From Candidatus Bathyarchaeota archaeon (GTDB lineage: Archaea; Thermoproteota; Bathyarchaeia; Bathyarchaeales; Bathycorpusculaceae), in contig JAOZHT010000001.1 of NCBI GenBank assembly GCA_026014735.1, forward strand, positions 620,001 through 684,000: DNA of 64,000 nt, given 5' to 3'. Below, piece after piece: positions 33,811 to 42,531 of the stretch. Numbering within the stretch: the first letter of the stretch is position 1; each line of letters opens with the position of its first letter. The position numbers were made by a program, and so were the translations under genes. A model generated the notes under the pieces. The model searched no databases. It was not told the DNA's origin and saw only the letters and a program-made list of their open reading frames with translations.

Positions 33811-36579
33811 TTGGTGGTGCAAGAGGAGAGGGCTTGGTTGCCTAGGGTTGTTTTAGTTACTGGCGCCACAGGTTTTATCGGCGGGCAGGTTTCTAGACGC
33901 CTAGCTATGCATGATGATGTACGGTTGGTTCTGCTTGTTCGCTCATCCAGCATAGATGAAGCTGTTCTGCGGGTCAAGCGATCATGGCATGAGCAGCCCA
34001 ATCTGGCACGAGACGTAGGCGGCAAAATCAAAGTAATCAGAGGCGACCTAACCCAGTCCAAACTCGGCCTAGCACCAGAAGACTACCGCTGGCTTACCCT
34101 CCGCCTCACCCACATTATCCACTGCGCAGCCGACACCACACCGAACATGCCCCTCCCCCTGCTTCGTAAAATAAATGTGGAAGGCACCGCCAACGTCATC
34201 GAACTTGCCCGCGCCGTTCACCGTGACCATGGCTTGGAACGGCTGGGTCTGGTTTCAACGGCTTTTGTAGCTGGAAAACGCCGAGGCAGCATAGACGAAG
34301 AGGACCTCACCGACGCCTTTGGCTTCTCAAGCCTCTATGAGCAAACCAAGTATGAAAGCGAGAAGCTAGCCTCCAAAGCCAAAGCAGAGTTGCCGCTAAC
34401 GGTTTTCCGACCCAGCTTAGTGGTGGGCGACTCAGAAACCGGCGAAGTCAAAACCTTCAACACCATTTACTACCTTCTCAGGCTCTACCTGACCGGTCAA
34501 CTGCGCATTGCTCCCGCCTCTGCCAAGATGAAGCTCAATATCGTTCCCATAGACTACGTCGCCGATGCCATCATCAAGTTAACCTTCGACGAGGCAGCGG
34601 CGGGTCTGACGCTGCATTTAACTGCGCCTAACGAAAAATCTCCCTCTGCCGGGGAACTTGTTGAAGCCGTCCGGCTATGGGCTGCCCAAAGCATGGGTTT
34701 GCATCTGCCCAAAACACGATTTGTTTCCCTCTCCACCCGGACGTTGCGGGCTGGGCTTAAACTGCAGCAGGCGCTTGTGCCCTCAAACCGAAACGCCGCC
34801 GCACTTCAGACGCTGGCACCCTATTTTAGCCAAAACCAAACATTCAGCCGCAAAAACACAGACCGCCTCCTGGGCAGCTACAGCCCAGACTGGCAACGAT
34901 ACCTCCCCCGCCTGCTCCAGTACGCGGTCTACTATAGCTTTTTCCATCGCTCCGAACGCACGGTGCATGAGCAGATCCTGTTTCGGCTACAGAACAAATC
35001 CAAGCCAGTGCGCTACCACGAAATCGTCGGCGAGAAGGTGGTGGACTTTAGCACCGAGCAGGTACGGCAGGAGATGCTTAGGACTGCCGCCGCGCTGCGG
35101 GCGTTGGGGGTGGGTCGGGGCGATGTGGTGGCGGTGGTGGGTAACAATTGCCTGCGTTACTTGATGGTGGATGTTGCCGCTGGACTGGTGGGCGCTGTTT
35201 TATGTCCACTCTACGTTACCAGCCCCGTGGCTGACATTAACCGGGTGCTCTTGGAAGCAGAAGCCAGGGTGCTGTTTGTGGGTGCACCTAATCTGCTGGC
35301 TGAAGTCAACGCCATCTCATCTGGCGTTCCCGTCGTCAGCTTCTGCCCCGGTGTCCCCGGAGCCCCGGAGGGGGTTATGTCCTGGGAAACTTTTCTGGCT
35401 AAGGCAGTGCATACCAAGCCTCCTGCTTATTCACCCGTTGACTTTAGCGACGTAGCTACCATACGCCACACCTACGGCTCCACAGGTGAACCCAAGGGCG
35501 CCTGTCTTAGCCATGGCAGCCTACGCTACATCGCCGAAGCCCTTGCCTCCAATTTTCCCTGGAAAACCCGCACCACTCAAGCCTCCTACCTGTCCTTTCT
35601 TCCCCTAAACCACGTTGCCGAAGGCATAACTGCTGCCTACTCGCCCTACTTTTTCCCTGCAACAATGGACATCTACTATCTTGCAGACTACCAAAACCTC
35701 CCCTGTGCCCTCGCATTGGCTAAGCCATCCGTGGTGTTCTCTATCCCTCGTTTCTATGAAAAACTATGGTCCAATGTCGCGGCGTCTAGTTTGGGGCGTC
35801 AGTACCTTGCGGCCGAAGTCGGCATAAAGAAGCGGATGCTGGGGAGAATTCTGCGCTCAGCAGCCCTTAGAAAAGCAGGGTTAAACCATTGTAGCCAATT
35901 CATCGTTGGCGCAGCCTGCTCAAGCGAAGTGCTTTTGCGCAGTTTCCATGAGTTAGGCATCGAAATCTACAATGCCTATGGCTTGTCTGAGGCGCCTCTT
36001 GTAGCTATGAATCCCCTGGGCAAAAACACCTTTGACACCGTCGGTTATCCCCTCAAGCAAACAGAGCTCCGGATCGACGAGGATGGGGAAGTGATGGTTA
36101 AGGGGCCGCAGGTCATGACTGGCTATTTTAACCGTGGCGGCTTGCAGTCTTTCAGAGGCGACTGGTTAGCCACAGGCGACATAGGCGAATTAACAGCGGA
36201 GGGACGGCTGAGGATTTTAGGCAGAAAAAAACATGTCATCGTGACTTCCTATGGCAAGAAGGTTCCTGTCGAGCGGATAGAAGCCTCCTTTAAGGCGCTG
36301 CCCTTTGTCAGGGAATGCCTGGTGGTGGGGGAGAATAAACCGTTCTGCAGCGCGGTGTTTTGGGTGGATGAGCAAAAAGAAGAACATAAAACCGAAATCG
36401 AGGAGGCTCTGGCGAGGATTAACTTGGAACTGGAGGGTCCCGCCCAGATTAAACGCTGCGTTGTGCTTGTAGGGGACATCGAGGCGGCGGGTTCAGCTGA
36501 GGCACTCAAACGCAAGCGCCAAGACCTGCTCAGTGTCGCCGAAGAAGCCACCGCATTCATCTACCAAAAAGCCCAATAG
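33811..36579 (+). CDS. Reductase-adenylation fusion (thioester reductase-like plus AMP-binding)
   Basis: The 922-residue protein joins two enzymes. Residues about 10-385 are an extended SDR of the thioester-reductase/fatty acyl-CoA reductase type: VLVTGATGFIGGQV binds NADPH and YEQTKYESEK supplies the catalytic Tyr and Lys. Residues about 390-922 are an acyl-AMP/acyl-CoA synthetase of the long-chain FadD15 type: HTYGSTGEPKGACLSH (near 552), YNAYGLSEAP, and WLATGDIGEL with GRKKHVIVTSYGKKV. No phosphopantetheine carrier domain lies between. Carboxylic acid reductases run A-T-R; this order is R-A. A TATA box (CTTTATAAT, 33777-33785) predicts a nearly leaderless TTG start. Product inferred: aldehyde or alcohol from a long-chain or isoprenoid acid. 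An HMG-CoA reductase gene follows. Confidence 0.8.
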   Translation: MVVQEERAWLPRVVLVTGATGFIGGQVSRRLAMHDDVRLVLLVRSSSIDEAVLRVKRSWHEQPNLARDVGGKIKVIRGDLTQSKLGLAPEDYRWLTLRLTHIIHCAADTTPNMPLPLLRKINVEGTANVIELARAVHRDHGLERLGLVSTAFVAGKRRGSIDEEDLTDAFGFSSLYEQTKYESEKLASKAKAELPLTVFRPSLVVGDSETGEVKTFNTIYYLLRLYLTGQLRIAPASAKMKLNIVPIDYVADAIIKLTFDEAAAGLTLHLTAPNEKSPSAGELVEAVRLWAAQSMGLHLPKTRFVSLSTRTLRAGLKLQQALVPSNRNAAALQTLAPYFSQNQTFSRKNTDRLLGSYSPDWQRYLPRLLQYAVYYSFFHRSERTVHEQILFRLQNKSKPVRYHEIVGEKVVDFSTEQVRQEMLRTAAALRALGVGRGDVVAVVGNNCLRYLMVDVAAGLVGAVLCPLYVTSPVADINRVLLEAEARVLFVGAPNLLAEVNAISSGVPVVSFCPGVPGAPEGVMSWETFLAKAVHTKPPAYSPVDFSDVATIRHTYGSTGEPKGACLSHGSLRYIAEALASNFPWKTRTTQASYLSFLPLNHVAEGITAAYSPYFFPATMDIYYLADYQNLPCALALAKPSVVFSIPRFYEKLWSNVAASSLGRQYLAAEVGIKKRMLGRILRSAALRKAGLNHCSQFIVGAACSSEVLLRSFHELGIEIYNAYGLSEAPLVAMNPLGKNTFDTVGYPLKQTELRIDEDGEVMVKGPQVMTGYFNRGGLQSFRGDWLATGDIGELTAEGRLRILGRKKHVIVTSYGKKVPVERIEASFKALPFVRECLVVGENKPFCSAVFWVDEQKEEHKTEIEEALARINLELEGPAQIKRCVVLVGDIEAAGSAEALKRKRQDLLSVAEEATAFIYQKAQ

Positions 36580-36673
36580 CCCCTGCTCCTGTGGACACAG
36601 TTACCGACGAGTTTGTGGCGGGCTAAGTTAAAGTTTAAAAGCCCATAATCGAACACTTCTGCAAGTGAATAAT

Positions 36674-37942
36674 ATGGCTAAGTCATCGGTTATCTCAGGC
36701 TTCTACAAGCTTACACCCAAACAGCGACTTGACCTCGTCGCGGACTTCGCAGGTTTATCCATGGAGGAAGTGGCGCTTCTCCAGCAGTCCTCATCGTTGC
36801 CTATTGAGGTGGCTGACCACATGGTGGAGAACCTCATCGGCGTCTTCCCTGAACCGATGGGTATCGCAGTGAATTTTCTAATAAACGGCAAAGACTACCT
36901 CGTTCCCATGGCGACCGAGGAGCCTAGCGTAATCGCCGCTGCCAGCTACGCAGCAAAGATGGTGCGGGACGGAGGAGGATTCAAAACGTCTTCGACTTCA
37001 CCGGTGATGATTGGGCAAATCCAAGTTGTCAAACTCGAGGACCCCGAATCTGCGCAGATGAAAATTTTGACTTCGCACTTACAGATTCTCAAGAAAGCTA
37101 ACGAGCAGGACCCGGTGCTTAACTCGTTTGGCGGCGGCGCAAAGGATCTGGGCGCCAAAGTCATTGATACACCAATGGGGCGCATGCTCATTGTCGAGTT
37201 ATACGTTGACTGCCGCGACGCCATGGGCGCCAACGCCGTTAATACCATGTGCGAAGCCGTCGCGCCCCTCATCGAGGAACTCATAGGCGGCCAAGTCATT
37301 TTACGCATAATCTCCAACTTAGCCACACGGCGCCTCGCCAAAGCCACCTGCATTGTGCCCAAGGAAGCCGTGGGGGGAGCAGCAGTCGTGGACGGCATCG
37401 CTTACGCCAGCGCATTCGCGGTCGCTGATCCATACCGGGCCGCAACCCACAACAAAGGAGCCCTCAACGGCATATCAGCGGTGATTTTGGCGACGGGCAA
37501 CGATCACCGTGCCATCGAAGCCGGGGCACACGCATACGCCGCACTTAGGGGACCCTACACCGCTTTTTCTACCTGGACCAAAAATGGCAGCGGCGACTTG
37601 GAAGGCACGATAGAGTTGCCTATGGCTGTGGGGCTTATCGGCGGCGCAGTAAAAACTCATCCTATCGCAAAAATCGCCATGAAAATCCTAAACGTTAAAT
37701 CCGCCAACGAATTCGCTGAGGTGCTTGTCGCAGTGGGTTTAGCACAGAATCTTGCTGCACTCCGCGCGCTCTCCAGCGAGGGTATCCAGCGGGGGCACAT
37801 GTCGCTTCATGCACGCAACATTGCGGTGAATGCAGGCGCAAAGGGCGAGCAGGTTGAGTTGGTTGCGGAGCGGATGGTAAAGGAACGCAAAGTCAGAGTG
37901 GATCGAGCTAAAGAGATACTTGACGAGTTAGCAAAAAAGTAG
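36674..37942 (+). CDS. Hydroxymethylglutaryl-CoA reductase, class II type
   Basis: The 422-residue enzyme (425 with GTG 36665) has the class II layout: an N-terminal SGFYKLTPKQRLDLVADFAGLS, catalytic Glu in VPMATEEPSVIAAASYAAK, AMGANAVNTMCE, LRIISNLATRR, catalytic Lys in ATHNKGALNGI, Asp in ATGNDHRA and a C-terminal GHMSLHARN with the catalytic His. Class II enzymes are known from Pseudomonas and some archaea such as Archaeoglobus. The reaction is HMG-CoA to mevalonate for isoprenoid lipid synthesis. A TATA-like GTTTAAAAG lies about 37 bases upstream, so it has its own promoter. A T-rich terminator follows. Confidence 0.93.
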   Translation: MAKSSVISGFYKLTPKQRLDLVADFAGLSMEEVALLQQSSSLPIEVADHMVENLIGVFPEPMGIAVNFLINGKDYLVPMATEEPSVIAAASYAAKMVRDGGGFKTSSTSPVMIGQIQVVKLEDPESAQMKILTSHLQILKKANEQDPVLNSFGGGAKDLGAKVIDTPMGRMLIVELYVDCRDAMGANAVNTMCEAVAPLIEELIGGQVILRIISNLATRRLAKATCIVPKEAVGGAAVVDGIAYASAFAVADPYRAATHNKGALNGISAVILATGNDHRAIEAGAHAYAALRGPYTAFSTWTKNGSGDLEGTIELPMAVGLIGGAVKTHPIAKIAMKILNVKSANEFAEVLVAVGLAQNLAALRALSSEGIQRGHMSLHARNIAVNAGAKGEQVELVAERMVKERKVRVDRAKEILDELAKK

Positions 37943-37963
37943 TTTTGCACTTTTTCTTTTTGT
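37943..37963 (+). terminator. T-rich archaeal terminator
   Basis: Two T-tracts (TTTTT and TTTTTG) immediately follow the HMG-CoA reductase stop. Confidence 0.5.
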
Positions 37964-38037
37964 AATCCGCGAAAACGCAACAACGAGAGTCAACTCGCAA
38001 GTGCACCCAAATTCTAATTATGCCGCGAAAAGGTTCG

Positions 38038-38892
38038 TCAGTTCCGCCCGAGTTGTTCTTCGCCTAAACCTCTATGGCTTTCCAATATTTGCTTTTGCGC
38101 TGAAATTTCCCGCGTTTTTTTGGCAATTAACATTGCACTGTTTGCTTTCAAAACTATTTTGCGGAGATAACTCAGGGGTGTGTAGACTCTTGAATCATTA
38201 ACGTAGTGTGGTATGATTTGAACCTCAAAACCCTTTTCGTTTAGTAAATGAGTTATCGCAGCCCAATCCAATTTCAAATGGACATCCGCTAATGAGTAAT
38301 CAATCTGGGGCAAGTTGAGCCCATGAAATTTTTTGTAGACCGCGCTTGTCTGTTCATCGGTGAAGTAATACAGGCGCAAAATAAGTTTACCTGCTGCGTT
38401 AAGCGAACTATCAGCGTCGGGTTGTTCATGGTCAAAGTAAAGAATTCCCCCGGGCTTAACTAAGTCTGCAAGTTTTTCGATGGTTTTTAGGTAGTTGGGT
38501 AGGTGATGGATGACGGAGTAGCTTGTTACAAGATCAAAATCGCCTGCTATCTCTGCTTTGTCGATGTTCAAGTTTAATATCTCTAAGCGTTTGGTGTCTA
38601 CCATATGGTGTTCTTTTTTCTTTAGTCTTTCACACATGTCAGGTGAGATATCTATTGCTGTCACTGAATATCCAATATTCAACAGTTTCTGTGTGATGTT
38701 CCCTGTGCCTGCGCCGAAGTCTAACGCCCTGAAATTAGGTTTTTCTATTTGCGAGGTCAAAATCCTCAACAGTTTGTGTAGCCTTTTTTGCTCGCTTCGG
38801 TTCCAAATTTCGTTGTGTATTAAATCATAATATTGGGCTTCTTTCTGATGAACAGCAATATTTCCTTTTATCACTGTTTCATAATCTAACAA
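38038..38892 (-). CDS. Class I SAM-dependent methyltransferase
   Basis: This 284-residue protein has motif I ALDFGAGTGNITQKLL (residues about 50-66), post-I VTAIDISPDMCERL, motif II DLVTSYSVIHHLPN and motif III LVKPGGILYFDHEQPD, the standard order for UbiE/small-molecule methyltransferases. The substrate is unknown. The start is TTG at 38892 with GGAG nine bases upstream and a TATA-like GCATATAAG near 38945-38953. Base composition is more A+T rich than its neighbours, a possible sign of transfer. Confidence 0.8.
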   Translation of the reverse strand: MLDYETVIKGNIAVHQKEAQYYDLIHNEIWNRSEQKRLHKLLRILTSQIEKPNFRALDFGAGTGNITQKLLNIGYSVTAIDISPDMCERLKKKEHHMVDTKRLEILNLNIDKAEIAGDFDLVTSYSVIHHLPNYLKTIEKLADLVKPGGILYFDHEQPDADSSLNAAGKLILRLYYFTDEQTSAVYKKFHGLNLPQIDYSLADVHLKLDWAAITHLLNEKGFEVQIIPHYVNDSRVYTPLSYLRKIVLKANSAMLIAKKTREISAQKQILESHRGLGEEQLGRN

Positions 38893-39225
38893 AAATGCTG
38901 ACTCCTTTTTTCAAATCACTCTGATAGAAGTGAATCTGCATTGCGCTTATATGCCTTTCCCCTCCGAGTGCCCGAGGCTCTTAGAAAGGCAAAGGCCCCG
39001 ATGGAAACGGGGAAACCAAAAAACCGCATTCAGAGAACCCCCAAAAACAAGCCCAACAGTGGCGGCCTCAAAATGAATGCATGAGGGGTTATACTGGAAA
39101 TCGCCTAACCCCCACCCGAATCAAAAGTAAAAAAGCCCCCAGCAACAGTGCCCCTGCCCTATACTATCAGATAAAGAAACGCAATGCAAACCAAAGAAGC
39201 AGCCGTTTCCAGCCGCCGTTTTGCC
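38893..39225. other. Gap with hairpins
   Basis: No gene. GCCTTTC (38953-38959) pairs with GAAAGGC (38984-38990) around an inner CCTC/GAGG, and CCCCG (38996-39000) pairs with CGGGG (39008-39012). The word AGCAACAGTG occurs at 39141-39150 and again in copy C of the TATA/G-tract element. Confidence 0.35.
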
Positions 39226-39264
39226 TATATATAGAGGGGGGGTAGAGCTGGTGGAGCAACAGTG
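39226..39264 (+). promoter_or_regulatory. TATA/G-tract element, copy C
   Basis: TATATATAG, A, seven G, TAGAGCTG, then GGAGCAACAG beginning at base 28. It lies just past the 3' end of the minus-strand acetyl-CoA synthetase gene and points at it, mirroring copy B's position relative to the DUF362 gene. Confidence 0.5.
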
Positions 39265-39337
39265 TCTTAGGCAAGGTCTGGATTTGAGACAAAAGAACCC
39301 CGCCCCTAACGAAAGAAAAGTGGGGTGGATGCTGTGG

Positions 39338-40033
39338 TTACTCGAGGATTATTCGTGCATCGACGGTTTTGGCGCCCTGCGGATAGGCCATGATGGGGTT
39401 GAGGTCAAGTTCCTTGATTTCGGGGTGATCCATGACCAGCCGCGAGGTGTTGCAGAGAATCGCTACGAGCGCCTCTTGGTCTGCGGGGGCTGCGCCGCGG
39501 TAACCATTAAGCAGCGGGTAAGCTTTAAGCTGCGTGATCATTTCGCGGGCGTCCTGATCGGTGAGGGGTGCCACGCGGAAGTTAACGTCTTTTAGCAGCT
39601 CCACAAAGATGCCGCCGAGCCCAAACATGAGGGTCTGGCCAAACTGGGGATCCTTAACTGCCCCCACGATGACCTCTATGCCCTGCGGCGCCATCTCCGC
39701 CACCAAAACCCCCTCGATTCGCGCGTCAGCTTTGTATTTTTTGGCGTTTGCCAGAATTCTGCGGAAGCCCTCCTCCACTTCGGCGGCGGATTTGAGGTTA
39801 ACTAGTACTCCTCCAGCGTCGGATTTGTGGATGATGTCCTGTGAAACAACCTTTAAAACAACGGGGTAACCGAACTTTTCAGCCTGCAAGGACGCTTCCC
39901 GCTCGGTGGTGGCGAGGCTGAACTTGTTAACTGAGATGCCATATTCGGCGCAGATGGTCTTAGCTTCAGTTTCCAAAAGCGCGTGTCTGCCTTCTTTTTT
40001 GGCTTGATTGATGATTTTTACAGTTTGATTCAT
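39338..40033 (-). CDS. Acetyl-CoA synthetase (ADP-forming) beta subunit
   Basis: The 231-residue ATP-grasp protein matches the beta subunit of ADP-forming acyl-CoA synthetases: an N-terminal KTICAEYGISV, YPVVLKVVSQDIIHKSDAGGVLVNL (nucleotide binding), GVLVAEMAPQGIEVIVG, and ELDLNPIMAYPQG at the C-terminus. The complex converts acetyl-CoA or other acyl-CoA plus ADP and phosphate to acid plus ATP in peptide or sugar fermentation. The alpha subunit, with the phosphorylated His, is not in the window. The ATG lies at 40033; transcription is away from the pilus locus. Confidence 0.9.
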   Translation of the reverse strand: MNQTVKIINQAKKEGRHALLETEAKTICAEYGISVNKFSLATTEREASLQAEKFGYPVVLKVVSQDIIHKSDAGGVLVNLKSAAEVEEGFRRILANAKKYKADARIEGVLVAEMAPQGIEVIVGAVKDPQFGQTLMFGLGGIFVELLKDVNFRVAPLTDQDAREMITQLKAYPLLNGYRGAAPADQEALVAILCNTSRLVMDHPEIKELDLNPIMAYPQGAKTVDARIILE

Positions 40034-40137
40034 GGATAGTCTCTGCCTGATTTTCAGTGTAGAGTGTGGTATGTGGGTTTTAAAACGGTTTCGCTGCCAC
40101 AGACAAAAATCGCTGCAAGCTGAGCGTTCTGTCGTTG

Positions 40138-40193
40138 TGTATTTTTGTTGTACACTTGATCAATATGTTGTAGTGAGACATAATACTTAATAG
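40138..40193 (+). promoter_or_regulatory. Pilus promoter element, copy 2
   Basis: A 56-base stretch matching 42463-42518 without gaps at about 49 positions, including TGTATTTTTGTTGTACA and CATAATACTTAATAG. CAATAT starts at 40161 and CATAAT at 40179 (18 bases apart). The TATA-like second box puts the transcript start near 40205, giving a leader of about 60 bases. Confidence 0.65.
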
Positions 40194-40264
40194 GTTTTGC
40201 TTGATGAAATCAATACAGCCTAAATCAACAATCATCCATCATAAAAGGTCCAGGAAAAATAACC

Positions 40265-42439
40265 ATGATAAAAAAAGCCCTAGCGATGACAGCAATACTC
40301 CTCATCGCCATATCAACATTTGTTAGCTTCAACCTAACCACAAACGCATTAACTGCAAACCCCACCACCCTCAAACTCTACGTCAGCCCAACAAGCGTAC
40401 TCGCAGACAACACCACATATACCTGCATATTTGTCCAATTAACCGACCAAAGCGGAAATCCAACCCGAGCCCAACAAGACATCACAATCAGCCTCTCCTC
40501 GAGTGCCCCCGGCATAGGAACAGTAGACCCAACCATAACCATACCCATAAACGCAACCTATGCATCCGCCAATTTCTCCTCCACCTACCTCCCAGGGACC
40601 ACAACAATCACAGCCACAGCGCCTAACTACGCAACCGTAACCTCAACCCTGACCACCATCGGACCCTACCCCTACAAGACAACCGTCTACGGGTTCCCAA
40701 CTGTCCTGCCCGCCGACGAAGGAACATACGCTGCAGTAATGGTTCAGCTGCAGGATTCAAGCGGTTATCCTGCCCGTGCACCAAGCAATGTAACTGTATC
40801 GCTTTTCAGCTCAAACAACGTCACTGGCTCCGTGACTCCAACCATAACAATTCTTCAAGGTCAAACCTTTGCCATCGCAAACTTTACATCTACAAATTCG
40901 GTTGGAGAGACCAATATTACTGCAGTGGGACATGGATATGCTTCTACAAAGCAACTGTTTACGACAAAAGCCCTTGCACCTCCTCAAGCAGCACAGAAGC
41001 TCATGATTTTCAAGGGCCCCTCGCAAGTCCTCGCAGATAATAATGCGTATCCACAGGTCGCCGTCCAAATGCAGGACGATTTAGGAAACCCTGTAGCGCT
41101 GCCTTCAAACACAACGGTGACCATAGCATCAGCTGATAACCTGATAGCCACAATAGACGATGAAATAACGGTACTGGCTGGCTCCTCCTATGCCGTAGCC
41201 ACGCTTAAAACAACCTATAGGGCTGGTGATATTACATTGACTGCGGCAACAAACGGATTAGAAGCCGCTACAGAATATTTGTCTGCAGTCGGCTATACTC
41301 CGTCAAAGCTAGTTGTCTTCTGTGCTCCATCAGGTTTGCCTGCGGATCTCTCTACTTACCCGGTGATTCAGGTTCAACTTCAAGATAACCAAGGCCGACC
41401 CGCCAGAAACCCCGATTCAAACACGACTCTTAAGCTGTTCTCTTCTGATCTAACCGTTGGGGACGTTGATTCATCAATCATGATTCCTTTCGGCCGTACA
41501 CTTGCAAGGGGAAACTTTACTTTCACTAACAGCTCGGGCACCTCAACAATCACTGCTATGGGATCCAACTACTCCACAGGACAAGCCATCATAACAGGCT
41601 ACATAATTGATTTCTTCCCAATGCAGGCAACCCTGACCGTTAACCCAAGTGCCATCAGCGCTGGCGGGCAAGTTGCAGTATCCGCCTATGTATCTGACGG
41701 CGATGAACCGGTAACTGAGGTCGAGGTGACCTTCTCATCCAATAACGGCGGAACCTTCACAGCGATACAGCAAGGCGAAGGATACTACAACACAACCTTT
41801 ACGGCTCCAAACCTATCCCAAACAGGTACATGCACTGTAACGGTTGAGGCTTCTAAAATCGGATGGCTCGACAGCGAGGATTCCGCACAAATAACGGTTA
41901 ACCCCATAGCTACTCCTACGCCGACGCCCTCTCCAACAGCGACGCCCTCCTCTACCCCCACGCCAACTCCAACTCCCGCCCTATCAGCAACCTCCTCTAC
42001 CCCTACGCCTACTCCCCAACCATCCGCTGCCCCAACCAGTGACAGCCAGACGACATTGCAGTTATGCATTAAAGATATCGAGGGTAACCCCCTTAGTGGT
42101 GCAAGTGTTTCTTCGATAGCGCAGCCTGAAGGGGCAAAAACTTTGTCCGGTGTAACCAACAAGACCGGCTACGTCAGCTTTAAGGATGCTACCAACGGAT
42201 CGTACACGTTTGAATTGACTAAGGCAGGCTTTGAACAGGCCAACCGAACGATCACTTTCAATGGTCGACTCTTAGCGTATACGCTCTATTTATCAAACGG
42301 TGTGTCCGACTCTAGCGTCACCAACCCTGGCGATAATACTCCGATTTTGGTGGTGGTCGTTGTGTTGGTGGTTGTGGTTGCGGTTGTGGCTGGCGTCCTT
42401 TTGGTGCGGCGACGTTGGGAGATAAAGTTAACTTCTTAG
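40265..42439 (+). CDS. Membrane-anchored surface protein with four Ig-like repeats
   Basis: The 724 residues begin with a signal peptide (MIKKALAMTAILLIAISTFVSF). Four tandem beta-sandwich repeats of about 105 residues follow (about 34-455), each with a '(S/G)xxLPADxxTYxxVxVQLQDxxGxPA' core, like invasin/Big-type domains. Next come another Ig-like domain (about 455-550), a Pro/Thr/Ser stalk (about 550-595), a carboxypeptidase-regulatory-like fold (TLQLCIKDIEGNPLSGA) and a C-terminal transmembrane helix ILVVVVVLVVVVAVVAGVLL with a basic tail. It is likely an adhesin or cell-wall stalk. It shares its promoter element with the adjacent pilus operon and has AGGTCCAGG as a ribosome-binding region. 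Confidence 0.8.
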   Translation: MIKKALAMTAILLIAISTFVSFNLTTNALTANPTTLKLYVSPTSVLADNTTYTCIFVQLTDQSGNPTRAQQDITISLSSSAPGIGTVDPTITIPINATYASANFSSTYLPGTTTITATAPNYATVTSTLTTIGPYPYKTTVYGFPTVLPADEGTYAAVMVQLQDSSGYPARAPSNVTVSLFSSNNVTGSVTPTITILQGQTFAIANFTSTNSVGETNITAVGHGYASTKQLFTTKALAPPQAAQKLMIFKGPSQVLADNNAYPQVAVQMQDDLGNPVALPSNTTVTIASADNLIATIDDEITVLAGSSYAVATLKTTYRAGDITLTAATNGLEAATEYLSAVGYTPSKLVVFCAPSGLPADLSTYPVIQVQLQDNQGRPARNPDSNTTLKLFSSDLTVGDVDSSIMIPFGRTLARGNFTFTNSSGTSTITAMGSNYSTGQAIITGYIIDFFPMQATLTVNPSAISAGGQVAVSAYVSDGDEPVTEVEVTFSSNNGGTFTAIQQGEGYYNTTFTAPNLSQTGTCTVTVEASKIGWLDSEDSAQITVNPIATPTPTPSPTATPSSTPTPTPTPALSATSSTPTPTPQPSAAPTSDSQTTLQLCIKDIEGNPLSGASVSSIAQPEGAKTLSGVTNKTGYVSFKDATNGSYTFELTKAGFEQANRTITFNGRLLAYTLYLSNGVSDSSVTNPGDNTPILVVVVVLVVVVAVVAGVLLVRRRWEIKLTS

Positions 42440-42471
42440 TTTCTTTTTTTGTTTTTTCTTTTTGTATTTTT
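42440..42471 (+). terminator. T-rich terminator merging into the next promoter
   Basis: Runs of seven, six, five and five T follow the surface-protein stop; the last run is also the left end of promoter copy 3. Confidence 0.55.
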
Positions 42472-42518
42472 GTTGTACATATTAACAATATTGTGTAGTG
42501 TGACATAATACTTAATAG
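42463..42518 (+). promoter_or_regulatory. Pilus promoter element, copy 3
   Basis: CAATATTG at 42486 and CATAATACTTAATAG at 42504 (18 bases apart) repeat the arrangement of copies 1 and 2. The TATA-like box lies about 28 bases before the GTG at 42532, so the mRNA is probably leaderless. Confidence 0.65.
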
Positions 42519-42531
42519 TATTATTCCGTGA

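Noticed and set aside
40380-41620. Possible CRISPR-like or satellite repetition
   Set aside because: The four units are diverged protein repeats, not conserved DNA repeats with spacers.
41900-42040. Possible DNA tandem repeat (ACGCC/CTCC words)
   Set aside because: It encodes the Pro/Thr/Ser stalk of the surface protein; the repetition follows from the amino acids.
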